From assembly GCA_902773155.1 (NCBI GenBank), contig CACYDK010000171.1:1-6228 (forward strand): 6,228 nucleotides of DNA, given 5' to 3'. Under the pieces are notes generated by a model. It saw only the letters and a list, made by a program, of their open reading frames with translations. It was not told the origin of the DNA and ran no database searches. This stretch comes from an uncultured Ruminococcus sp. (GTDB lineage: Bacteria; Bacillota; Clostridia; Oscillospirales; Acutalibacteraceae). Positions 1 through 5,031 of this stretch are shown here, piece by piece; positions within the stretch are counted from its first letter, which is position 1, and each line of letters opens with the position of its first letter. The position numbers were made by a program, and so were the translations under genes.

Positions 1-276
1 AGGAACACCGGAACCGCTCTCGATTCCGCAAGCCTTCTTAATAAGAACAGCAGCGGGGGGAGTCTTTGTAATAAAAGAGAAGGAACGGTCTGCGTATACT
101 GTGATAACGACAGGGATAATGAGACCTGCGTCGTTCTTTGTGCGCTCGTTAAAATCCTTTGTGAACGCAACGATGTTTACACCGTGCTGACCGAGAGCCG
201 GTCCAACAGGTGGTGCCGGAGTAGCTTTTCCGGCAGGTATCTGCAGCTTAATTAAGCCTACTACCTTTTGAGCCAT
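1..276 (-). CDS. rplK: 50S ribosomal protein L11, N-terminal part (cut by window edge)
   Basis: Ribosomal protein L11 binds the GTPase-associated region of 23S rRNA at the base of the L7/L12 stalk. The 92 visible codons read without a stop from ATG (274-276) to the window edge. They carry the family's N-terminal domain: [20 protein letters not shown], then [15 protein letters not shown] (residues 21-35), a proline-rich helix linker, and [20 protein letters not shown] near residues 71-90. Full-length L11 is about 140 residues, so roughly the last 50 lie off the left edge. A strong GGAGGTG ribosome binding site sits about 8 nt upstream of the ATG. The gene is last in the visible rpmG-secE-nusG-rplK series. 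In most bacteria rplA (L1) follows directly, which agrees with the L1-type leader in front of this gene. Identity is secure. Confidence 0.98.
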   Translation of the reverse strand, partial: MAQKVVGLIKLQIPAGKATPAPPVGPALGQHGVNIVAFTKDFNERTKNDAGLIIPVVITVYADRSFSFITKTPPAAVLIKKACGIESGSGVP

Positions 277-298
277 TGTGTTTGCACCTCCAAAATTC

Positions 299-335
299 GT
301 GGTTAATGTCGGGGCAGTTAGGGCGCCCCTCCCAC
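299..335 (-). promoter_or_regulatory. Probable L1-binding autoregulatory leader of rplK (23S rRNA mimic)
   Basis: Read on the minus strand, this stretch folds into an outer helix GUGG:CCAC (332-335 with 299-302) and an inner helix GGGGC:GCCCC (325-329 with 311-315). They are separated by an asymmetric internal loop (GA on one side, GACAUUAA on the other), and the inner loop is GCCCUAACU. The 5' side, GUGGGAGG, matches the GUGGGAGG stretch at the L1-binding region (helix 75/76) of 23S rRNA as I remember it. In bacteria and archaea L1 is known to repress its own L11-L1 mRNA through such a mimic. The element ends about 23 nt before the rplK start, where bound protein could hinder ribosome loading. 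The structure is read from sequence; the function is inferred from the family. Confidence 0.72.
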
Positions 336-336
336 A

Positions 337-352
337 GGGAGCTCATGCTCCC
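337..352 (-). promoter_or_regulatory. GGGAGC/GCUCCC hairpin next to the L1-type leader
   Basis: This is a perfect 6-bp stem (337-342 with 347-352) and a 4-nt loop, only two bases 5' of the L1-type element in the transcript. Its 3' arm CUCCC could alternatively pair with GGGAG (329-333) of the L1 motif across a 3-nt loop, so the two folds exclude each other. No U-run follows on the minus strand, so it is not an intrinsic terminator. A regulatory role is inference. Confidence 0.4.
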
Positions 353-379
353 AAATATTAAAGCGAATGCTTAATATTT
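353..379 (-). repeat. A/T-rich inverted repeat spanning the end of nusG
   Basis: AAATATTAA pairs with TTAATATTT, extended by GC:GC past one bulged base, around the 4-nt loop 365-368. It begins within the nusG stop codon. On the minus strand GGG follows rather than a U-run, so it is not a classical terminator. It may act as a 3' boundary or processing hairpin between nusG and the rplK leader. Confidence 0.4.
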
Positions 380-906
380 CAGTCGTCAGCCGGCTCGGCC
401 TGATTGAGCTCAAGCTCCACCGGGGTTTCGCGTCCGAACATCGAAACGATTACGCGGACGTAGTTGTTATCGGAGTCGATTTCATCGACAACGCCGATAA
501 AGTCCTCGAGAGGTCCGTCGATGATACGCACAGTATCGCCGACCTGATAGTTGACCTCAACTACTCTGCTCTCGACTCCGAGCCTGTAAACCTCATCGTC
601 GGTGAGCGGGACAGGCTTCGAGGACGGACCGACAAATCCGGTACAGCCGCGGATATTGCGAACAACATACCATGTCTCGTCGGTATAGATCATCTTTACG
701 AATACGTAGCTCGGGAATATCTTATGCTCGACCTCTTTGACCTTGCCGTCGTTATTCTCGGTCACGATTTCGGTGGGGACTTTAACCTCCACAATCATAT
801 CCTGCATACCGCGGTTTTCAACCGTGGTCATCAGGTCGCTGGCCACCTTGTTCTCATAGCCGGAGTATGTGTGAACCACATACCACTTAAGTGTTCCGTC
901 TGCCAT
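379..906 (-). CDS. nusG: Transcription termination/antitermination factor NusG
   Basis: NusG binds the clamp of RNA polymerase and links it to Rho or to the ribosome. The 175-residue protein has the usual length and both domains. The NGN domain spans about residues 7-115, with WYVVHTYSGYENKV at 8-21, FPSYVFVKM at 64-72 and RNIRGCTGFVG at 83-93. The KOW domain spans about 122-170, with GDTVRIIDGPLEDFIG at 123-138 and MFGRETPVELEL at 156-167. The start ATG (904-906) is supported by AAAGGA about 9 nt upstream. It lies 37 bp downstream of secE, a very common pairing in bacteria, and 102 bp upstream of rplK. The tail ends in an acidic AEPADD. A long open frame on the opposite strand across this gene is only its shadow. 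Confidence 0.98.
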   Translation of the reverse strand: MADGTLKWYVVHTYSGYENKVASDLMTTVENRGMQDMIVEVKVPTEIVTENNDGKVKEVEHKIFPSYVFVKMIYTDETWYVVRNIRGCTGFVGPSSKPVPLTDDEVYRLGVESRVVEVNYQVGDTVRIIDGPLEDFIGVVDEIDSDNNYVRVIVSMFGRETPVELELNQAEPADD

Positions 907-943
907 ATTCTGTCGTCCTTTCGTAATAGGGTTTTGGGACGAA

Positions 944-1198
944 TCAGGTTGCCGAGGTATTCATTATGAGTCCTAACAGGGCGTAGAGTCCTCTGTCAAG
1001 GCCGAAAATGAATAAGCCCGCAACGATAATCACTACGAGAACTACGAAAAAGTTTCTCGTCGCGGTCTTAGGATTGGTCCATGTGATCTTCTTGATCTCA
1101 CCCTTACACTCACGAAGGTAGCTCCAGATACGCTTAAACACGTTCGGCTTTTTGCTGCCGCTCTTTTTGGCGGGCTTAGCGTTAGTCTTTTCAGCCAT
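944..1198 (-). CDS. secE: Preprotein translocase subunit SecE
   Basis: SecE is the small clamp subunit of the SecYEG protein-conducting channel in the cytoplasmic membrane. This is the short, single-span Gram-positive form of 84 residues. It has a Lys/Ala-rich N-terminal tail (residues 4-20), then the conserved amphipathic helix YLRECKGEIKKITWTNPKTA (27-46), and one membrane helix at about 50-68 (FFVVLVVIIVAGLFIFGL). A GGAGGT site about 6 nt before the ATG, in the 12-bp gap after rpmG, supports the start. Its place between rpmG and nusG is the standard bacterial arrangement, and transcription should come from the promoter ahead of rpmG. No tRNA-Trp lies in the gap, although some genomes have one there. 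Confidence 0.96.
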   Translation of the reverse strand: MAEKTNAKPAKKSGSKKPNVFKRIWSYLRECKGEIKKITWTNPKTATRNFFVVLVVIIVAGLFIFGLDRGLYALLGLIMNTSAT

Positions 1199-1210
1199 CT
1201 TAAACCTCCG

Positions 1211-1360
1211 TTATTTAGTCTCTTTGTGAAGAGTGTGCTTTCTACAGAATCTGCAGTACTTGTTCATCTGAAGTCTGTCAGGACTGTTTTTCTTGTTCTT
1301 CATCGTGTTGTAATTACGCTGTTTACATTCTGTACAAGCCAATGTGATTTTAACTCTCAT
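1211..1360 (-). CDS. rpmG: 50S ribosomal protein L33, zinc-ribbon form
   Basis: L33 is a small protein of the large ribosomal subunit near the E site. Reading from ATG (1358-1360) to TAA (1211-1213) gives 49 residues beginning [20 protein letters not shown]. Four cysteines form two CxxC pairs (C9/C12 and C36/C39), which marks the zinc-binding paralogue rather than the cysteine-free one that replaces it under zinc limitation in some Firmicutes. [26 protein letters not shown] is typical of the family. GGGAGGTG lies about 7 nt upstream. It is first in the rpmG-secE-nusG-rplK operon, 12 bp before secE. Confidence 0.96.
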   Translation of the reverse strand: MRVKITLACTECKQRNYNTMKNKKNSPDRLQMNKYCRFCRKHTLHKETK

Positions 1361-1424
1361 TTGACGGCACCTCCCGTAATTTTTCGGAATATAAATTAGC
1401 CTCCCTCAAAAGAGCTTCATTCCC

Positions 1425-1454
1425 GCGCAATAGCGTAAAAGGAAAAAATTGCGC
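1425..1454 (-). repeat. GCGCAAT/ATTGCGC inverted repeat in the rpmG leader
   Basis: Two perfect 7-bp arms (1425-1431 and 1448-1454) surround a 16-nt, mostly pyrimidine (minus-strand) loop. The repeat sits in the roughly 120-nt untranslated leader between the predicted start site (near 1482) and rpmG. The 5' arm is followed by a U-run on the minus strand. It could be an mRNA stem or a protein site; no known leader family was recognised. Confidence 0.35.
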
Positions 1455-1488
1455 AACAAAAATAAAGCCCCCTTATCGAGGTAAAGCT

Positions 1489-1517
1489 ATTCTATCATAT
1501 AAAAAGTATTAAGTCAA
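1489..1517 (-). promoter_or_regulatory. Sigma-A promoter of the rpmG-secE-nusG-rplK operon
   Basis: On the minus strand the -35 box TTGACT (1512-1517) and the -10 box TAGAAT (1489-1494) are 17 bp apart. A TG one base before the -10 makes it an extended -10. The predicted start is near 1482, leaving about 120 nt of leader before rpmG. It lies just downstream of the terminator of the preceding gene, as expected for a new transcription unit. The boxes are read directly; activity is inferred. Confidence 0.82.
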
Positions 1518-1522
1518 GGGAT

Positions 1523-1544
1523 TTTTATGAAAAAAATCATAAAA
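1523..1544 (-). repeat. TTTTATGA/TCATAAAA inverted repeat just upstream of the -35 box
   Basis: Perfect 8-bp arms (1523-1530 and 1537-1544) flank a six-base A/T run. It occupies about -42 to -63 relative to the predicted start of the rpmG operon, the place for an A/T-rich UP element or an activator/operator site. It could also lengthen the U-rich tail of the upstream terminator. Confidence 0.4.
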
Positions 1545-1553
1545 CGCAAAATC

Positions 1554-1585
1554 AGCCGGAGCGGCGGCTTTCGCCCTCTCCGGCT
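1554..1585 (-). terminator. Intrinsic terminator after the 268-residue protein gene
   Basis: On the minus strand AGCCGGAG pairs with CTCCGGCT (8 bp, all Watson-Crick), with an inner GGC-GAAA-GCC stem. GATTTTGCGTTTT follows. It begins 16 bp after the stop codon of the gene at 1602-2408 and ends before the rpmG promoter, so it insulates the ribosomal operon. Confidence 0.85.
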
Positions 1586-1601
1586 TTGAATATTCAGGCA
1601 A

Positions 1602-2408
1602 TTACTGCTGTCTGGCCTGCAGACGCTCGGCCATAGACGTTTTCTTTTTCTTGGGCTTTTCCGGCTTTACCTTTTTGCCCTTGAACTTTAAAGCGGCCTT
1701 CCACGCCCTGCTGAGATCTTCGCTCATAAACTGAGTAAGCTCCTCGCGCTTATCCTCCGGAGTGCTGTTGAGGATAACTATTGTTATGATCGAGCGCGTG
1801 TCAGCGTCGCCGTTGGCGTACTGGGTATTGAGCAGAGTTACGAGCTTCTCGATATCCTTCTTGGTTCCCTGGCGAAGGAGGTTCTCGATCTTCGGATTGA
1901 TCGAGGCTCTGGTAAAGGTCACGCCCCTAAAGGGATAGTAGTAATCCTCCTCAGCCTTGATCTCCGCCTTGAGCTCGGGGAAAAGCGCAACGAAACGCTT
2001 AGCGAGAAACAGCGGGTCGGCGTTTCCCTCGTCGTCTGACTTTTTCTTCTTTTTCTTGGCCGACTTCATTCTCTTGATCGCTACTGCTCCGGAGCAGTTG
2101 TCCACAAAGTCGTTGGCGATAGACTCGGCCTGCTTCTGACCGTCGCTGTCGGGATCAAACATCCAGGTAGCGAGAACACGCCAGTCGTTGTCGGGGCCGT
2201 CGTCGGTCATAGCGCAGTGGCGCATAACCATATGCATCTTATCCTTGATATATACTACTGAATAAGCGCTGGTCTCCGAGGTAAAGAGAGCTACGAGCTC
2301 GTTTTCGCTCCCCTTGATCTTCTGTTTTGAATAGCCCTGAGCGCTGAGCGACGCCTCGACTTTGTCCGAAATCAGTTTAAAAGCAACATTTATATCCATA
2401 TCATTCAT
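1602..2408 (-). CDS. Unrecognised lysine-rich cytoplasmic protein, two apparent domains
   Basis: I do not recognise this 268-residue protein with confidence. It has no signal peptide or membrane segment, so it is probably cytoplasmic. An N-terminal alpha/beta region (about 1-113) is followed by a lysine-rich linker with six consecutive lysines (118-123), then a second domain (about 130-243) starting DPLFLAKRFVALFPELKAEI and containing TRSIITIVILNSTPED (204-219). A basic tail (244-257, KGKKVKPEKPKKKK) follows. The second part loosely recalls small clostridial domains of the DUF7674 type, from memory only. Start choice is open: the first ATG has GAAAGG only 2 nt away, while the ATG at codon 4 (2397-2399) has it at 11 nt. 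It is a single-gene unit with its own consensus promoter and terminator. The charged linker and tail would suit binding nucleic acid or ribosomes, but that is speculation. Confidence 0.85.
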   Translation of the reverse strand: MNDMDINVAFKLISDKVEASLSAQGYSKQKIKGSENELVALFTSETSAYSVVYIKDKMHMVMRHCAMTDDGPDNDWRVLATWMFDPDSDGQKQAESIANDFVDNCSGAVAIKRMKSAKKKKKKSDDEGNADPLFLAKRFVALFPELKAEIKAEEDYYYPFRGVTFTRASINPKIENLLRQGTKKDIEKLVTLLNTQYANGDADTRSIITIVILNSTPEDKREELTQFMSEDLSRAWKAALKFKGKKVKPEKPKKKKTSMAERLQARQQ

Positions 2409-2432
2409 AGCCTTTCAAAGTTAGATAGGCTT

Positions 2433-2461
2433 ATTATACATATAATGTAAGCTTTTGTCAA
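2433..2461 (-). promoter_or_regulatory. Perfect-consensus sigma-A promoter for the 268-residue protein gene
   Basis: On the minus strand TTGACA (2456-2461) and TATAAT (2433-2438) are exactly 17 bp apart, the full consensus in both boxes and spacer. The predicted start is near 2426, giving a leader of about 18 nt before the first ATG. Expression should be strong unless repressed. Confidence 0.88.
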
Positions 2462-2503
2462 ACGGCTGCGGATCACTTTAATAAATTTTTTTCACATAAT
2501 ATA

Positions 2504-2532
2504 TGGACATTATTATATTAATGTGCTATAAT
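2504..2532 (+). promoter_or_regulatory. Sigma-A promoter of the transglutaminase-DUF4358 operon
   Basis: TGGACA (2504-2509), a 17-bp spacer and TATAAT (2527-2532) preceded by TG-C form a good extended -10 promoter. A second TATAAT overlaps at 2532-2537. It diverges from the promoter at 2433-2461, with only about 42 bp between the two -35 boxes. The predicted start is near 2539. Confidence 0.75.
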
Positions 2533-2538
2533 ATAATC

Positions 2539-2691
2539 CTGAAATAATAACGGAAGTAATAGTACTGGAGTTCACTCTGATCATTATTTGGCTTGTTTTG
2601 GGTAACAGCACCCATACAAAGTAGAGGGCTTGAATTATCATTTACGCCTTATCTGCCCACGGTAAGGTTGTAAAAACTATAATGACAATTT
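2539..2691 (+). promoter_or_regulatory. Structured 5' leader of the transglutaminase operon, no known family recognised
   Basis: Together with the promoters this accounts for the roughly 300-bp gap between the divergent genes. Several stems can be read: AAATAAT with ATTATTT (about 2542-2548 and 2583-2589), enclosing AGTA/TACT and GAGT/ACTC mini-hairpins; a two-part hairpin at 2592-2621 (TTGT:ACAA, then GGGT:ACCC); and CCTTATC with GGTAAGG (2647-2653, 2661-2667, one G-U pair) around TGCCCAC. I do not match it to any riboswitch or 6S RNA consensus, and no clear terminator separates it from the coding region. A cis-regulatory or small RNA is possible but unproven. Confidence 0.35.
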
Positions 2692-2715
2692 GTGTGCGGA
2701 AAGGATATGGATATT

Positions 2716-3810
2716 ATGGGTAAGAAAAAAATATTCGCGGGCGCCTTAGCGGCAGTGATCGCTCTGGTAGTTTGCGCCGGATTCGCTCTTAACATAGTGA
2801 CGCTGAACAAAATCAGCGCGATCGAGGAGGCCACCGCTCAGAGCGATGCCTCAAAGGAGGACGGCGTGATAATAGCCGGAGAGTACGAGGTAAAACCGAC
2901 TACTCAGATTTCTGACGCCTACATAAGCGGAGACGACTCGGGACTGTCGGACATTGATAAGAAAACCCTTAAAACCGCCGAAAAGATCCTCAAAAAAACC
3001 ATCAAAAAAGATATGACCGACTACGAAAAAGAACAGGCAGTTTACGAATGGATGCAGAAGAATATCAAGCATGACGAGGGTATGATGACGGTCATACGCA
3101 CAACCGAAAACGGCGTTGATTGTCCGCAGGGAGTGTTGAACCTAAAAAAAGCCGTATGCGTAGGCTACGCCACAACGTTCAGAATGTTTATGCAGATGCT
3201 CGGGATCGATTGTATGGTCGTACACGACAGCGAGCTCTCGCACACATGGGATTTAGTAAAAATCGGCGGAAGCTACTATCACACCGACATATACTCCGAC
3301 ACTCCATCGGGTAAATTCGGGCACTTCAATATGACCGACGCTATGCGCGGAAACGGTTATATATGGGACAGCGAGCTTTATCCGATAGCTAACAGCTACG
3401 AGTACTGCTACGCCGCCAGAAACGCAAAACCTATAGACGACGTGTACGACATTCCAAAGCTATTAAAAAAGTCTCTCGAAAAACGCGAAACCGCGATTTC
3501 GTTCAGACTTCCTAAAAACGATGAGAAAACACGGCTTATAGCCGACCGAATCCTGACCTCTGCACAAAGCCGTATAGAGGTTATTACCGATTTCGAGGAA
3601 ACATACATCGACTGGAGCTGTGTCGAAGCCGGAGGCGAACCGATCGTTTGGATAAACATCAGCTACGGCGAAGAAGAGTATTCAAGCGAGCTCGACCAAA
3701 AGACCGAAAAGAAAATCGAAAAAGCTCTTGATAAGGTATTCGGCGAAACCGTCCCTATGGACGAGGGTGAGATCCTTGACGCCGCGACGTCCGACGGAAT
3801 TGTGAGGTAA
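2716..3810 (+). CDS. Membrane-anchored transglutaminase/cysteine-protease-like protein
   Basis: The protein has 364 residues from the chosen ATG. A basic start and one hydrophobic segment (about 5-27, no signal-peptidase II lipobox) should anchor it with the body outside the cell. Residues about 85-235 form a transglutaminase-like (PF01841-type) domain. A conserved helix (EKEQAVYEWMQKNIKHDEG, 105-122 region) leads into Cys148 in KKAVCVGYATTFRMFMQMLGI, His176 in SHTWDLVKI and Asp191 in YYHTDIYSD, so the triad is complete. HFNMTDAM and GYIWD after it fit bacterial members. Such domains crosslink, cleave or deamidate proteins; the substrate is unknown. The last 120 residues are alpha/beta and unrecognised. 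Start: AGGA lies 10 nt before ATG 2716; ATG 2707 and GTG 2692 are also in frame but less well placed. It is first gene of an operon with the lipoprotein 6 bp downstream. Confidence 0.88.
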   Translation: MGKKKIFAGALAAVIALVVCAGFALNIVTLNKISAIEEATAQSDASKEDGVIIAGEYEVKPTTQISDAYISGDDSGLSDIDKKTLKTAEKILKKTIKKDMTDYEKEQAVYEWMQKNIKHDEGMMTVIRTTENGVDCPQGVLNLKKAVCVGYATTFRMFMQMLGIDCMVVHDSELSHTWDLVKIGGSYYHTDIYSDTPSGKFGHFNMTDAMRGNGYIWDSELYPIANSYEYCYAARNAKPIDDVYDIPKLLKKSLEKRETAISFRLPKNDEKTRLIADRILTSAQSRIEVITDFEETYIDWSCVEAGGEPIVWINISYGEEEYSSELDQKTEKKIEKALDKVFGETVPMDEGEILDAATSDGIVR

Positions 3811-3816
3811 AACGCT

Positions 3817-4293
3817 GTGAAAAAGATACTAATTGGAATAATATCGCTGATTCTGGCTCTTTCGATGGCCGCGTGCTCGTCGGGGGCTGAATCAGCAGAT
3901 GTAAAAGCAATAGGAAAATCGGTTGTAAAGGCCGCCGGAAAGCTGCCCGAAATGCTGACGGTAAGCTCCGACAGCGATGAAGCCGAAACGCTTTTTAAGT
4001 CGGTCTCGGATATGGACTACGACAAAATCGCCGGCTTCTATCTCTCATACTCCGCCGACGGAACCGCATACGAGATCGCGGTTATCGAGGTAAAGGACGA
4101 GAACGACATTAAAGAGCTCGAAAAATCTCTGGGCGCTCACCTGAGCTCGAGAATCAATCTCTACAAGGCGTATTCGCCCAAACAGACAGCTCAGGCCGAA
4201 AAAGCCGAGATAACGACCTCGGGCAAGCTCTGCGCGCTGATAATGTGTTCTGACACAGCCTCGGCCGTAAAGGCATTTAAAGCACAAAAATAA
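3817..4293 (+). CDS. DUF4358-type lipoprotein
   Basis: This is a 158-residue exported lipoprotein. A lysine start and hydrophobic core (residues 2-19) end in SMAAC, so Cys20 would be lipidated and fixed to the outer face of the membrane. The mature part (SGAESADVK... onward) resembles DUF4358 lipoproteins of Ruminococcaceae from memory: GFYLSYSADGTAYEIAVIEV (73-92), then KDENDIKELEKSL, a helix ending near YSPKQTAQAEKAEI (119-132), and GKLCALIMCSDTASAVKAF at the end. Its biochemical role is not known. Translation starts at GTG (3817-3819); GAGGT lies 8 nt upstream and overlaps the stop of the transglutaminase-like gene. With a 6-bp gap the two are almost certainly co-transcribed and probably act together at the cell surface. 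Confidence 0.85.
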   Translation: MKKILIGIISLILALSMAACSSGAESADVKAIGKSVVKAAGKLPEMLTVSSDSDEAETLFKSVSDMDYDKIAGFYLSYSADGTAYEIAVIEVKDENDIKELEKSLGAHLSSRINLYKAYSPKQTAQAEKAEITTSGKLCALIMCSDTASAVKAFKAQK

Positions 4294-4348
4294 AAGCTTA
4301 CTCAACTGATAAAGCAATAGATTATTTCACTTAATTCTTATAAAGAAA

Positions 4349-4380
4349 AATGAGCCGGTTCAACGCTGAACCGGCTCATT
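4349..4380 (-). terminator. Strong intrinsic terminator between convergent genes
   Basis: A perfect 14-bp stem (4349-4362 with 4367-4380) and a 4-nt loop. On the minus strand TTTCTTTAT follows directly, making TTTTTCTTTAT with the end of the stem: a textbook terminator for the gene at 4392-4832. On the plus strand the U-run is weak (ATTCTAAT), but the stem also lies 56 bp after the lipoprotein gene and probably marks the 3' end of that operon too. Confidence 0.9.
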
Positions 4381-4391
4381 CTAATGCTATA

Positions 4392-4832
4392 TTAGTTCTG
4401 CTCTTTGTTAAAAAGCTTGTCAAGGAAGGTAAAGTTGCCGATAATCGGGAGGCGAGCGGACTTGCCTGTAGCGGCGTTTACGATTCCGAGGATAGCGAGT
4501 ACAAAGAAGAAGATGTATCCGAGATTGAAGATAATTGTAAATACGTTAACAATCGGATGCGGAACATAATACCATAAATAAACTGTGGGCTTGAAGATAA
4601 GACCGAGGATTACCTTGATAATAGTTGTAGCGATAGCGTAAGCGACCTCGAAGATAAAGAGAAGCGCGCCCTGCTTAGCGTGGAACTGAGCGTATTTATC
4701 GTCCTTGGCGGCAAAAATCGGAATAAGTACGAGAAGTCCGAAGTAAGAAAGAATAGCCATAAGCTTGCCCTTCTGAGGATCGGGCTGAATATCTACGACT
4801 TCGGGATTCTTGTTGTAAATAGGTTCACTCAT
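4392..4832 (-). CDS. Three-helix membrane protein, DUF4870/Tic20-like
   Basis: The protein has 146 residues: a soluble N-terminal stretch (1-22) and three likely membrane segments at about 24-42, 54-80 and 93-121, then a short cytoplasmic-type tail ending FLDKLFNKEQN. The FHAKQGALLFIF motif (50-61) at the entry to the second helix and the GKSARLPIIG stretch near the C-terminus are typical of the DUF4870 (Tic20-like) family of small bacterial membrane proteins, whose role is unsettled. The start is set by GAGGTG (4839-4844) 6 nt before ATG 4830-4832; an in-frame GTG at 4839-4841 lies inside that ribosome binding site and is unlikely to be used. It is a single-gene unit with its own promoter and terminator. 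Confidence 0.87.
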   Translation of the reverse strand: MSEPIYNKNPEVVDIQPDPQKGKLMAILSYFGLLVLIPIFAAKDDKYAQFHAKQGALLFIFEVAYAIATTIIKVILGLIFKPTVYLWYYVPHPIVNVFTIIFNLGYIFFFVLAILGIVNAATGKSARLPIIGNFTFLDKLFNKEQN

Positions 4833-4857
4833 AATGTACACCTCATTAAAAAAATTT

Positions 4858-4871
4858 ACCGCTGGTGCGGT
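4858..4871 (-). promoter_or_regulatory. Small hairpin followed by a U-run in the DUF4870 gene leader
   Basis: On the minus strand ACCGC-ACCA-GCGGT is followed by AAATTTTTTT immediately before the GAGGTG ribosome binding site. The stem has only 5 bp, so it is at best a weak attenuator. It lies within the leader of about 40 nt. Confidence 0.3.
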
Positions 4872-4879
4872 TTACTTGT

Positions 4880-4909
4880 ATTATAGCATTATACTTATGT
4901 GCGTTTCAA
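4880..4909 (-). promoter_or_regulatory. Sigma-A promoter of the DUF4870 gene
   Basis: On the minus strand TTGAAA (4904-4909), an 18-bp spacer and TATAAT (4880-4885) preceded by TG-C (extended -10) are present. The predicted start is near 4873, about 40 nt before the start codon. Confidence 0.75.
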
Positions 4910-4910
4910 G

Positions 4911-4971
4911 CGATTTTTGTAAAATCTATGTAATGTACAAAGAACAATATGGTAACAACCTTCAAAAATCG
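4911..4971. repeat. 9-bp inverted repeat upstream of the amidase gene
   Basis: CGATTTTTG (4911-4919) and CAAAAATCG (4963-4971) are perfect reverse complements 43 bp apart. Inside lie a GATTTT-TGT-AAAATC palindrome (4912-4926) and TGTA-ATG-TACA (4929-4939). The region lies between the DUF4870 promoter and the divergent amidase gene. Apart from these I see no good sigma-A promoter for the amidase in 4872-5031. A/T-rich repeats can arise by chance. Confidence 0.3.
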
Positions 4972-5031
4972 GCATATTTTATATCATCGGAAAAAGCAGT
5001 TTGTTTATTATGCACGAAAGGATGAAACAAT

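Noticed and set aside
353..379. Intrinsic terminator after nusG
   Set aside because: The hairpin is A/T-rich and followed by GGG on the minus strand, with no U-run; transcription into rplK is expected.
367..969. Plus-strand open frame of 200 codons
   Set aside because: It lies opposite nusG, which is certain from sequence; no family resemblance or ribosome binding site supports it.
1199..1210. A tRNA-Trp gene between rpmG and secE, as in some genomes
   Set aside because: The gap is only 12 bp and holds just the secE ribosome binding site.
2678..2683. TATAAT just before the transglutaminase-like gene as a second promoter
   Set aside because: No -35 resemblance at 16-18 bp upstream (GCCCAC region) and no extended -10.
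2539..2691. Known riboswitch or 6S RNA
   Set aside because: None of the conserved cores I know (for example T-box GGUGGUACCGCG, c-di-AMP, THF) is present; kept only as an unassigned leader.
2716..2800. Lipobox in the transglutaminase-like protein (VVC near the N-terminus)
   Set aside because: The residue before Cys is Val rather than Ala/Gly/Ser, and the hydrophobic stretch continues past it, so a membrane anchor fits better.
4834..5025. Plus-strand 63-codon frame before the amidase, possibly a missing N-terminus
   Set aside because: It ends at an in-frame TGA (5023-5025) before the GTG start and overlaps the promoter of the opposite gene; composition looks non-coding.
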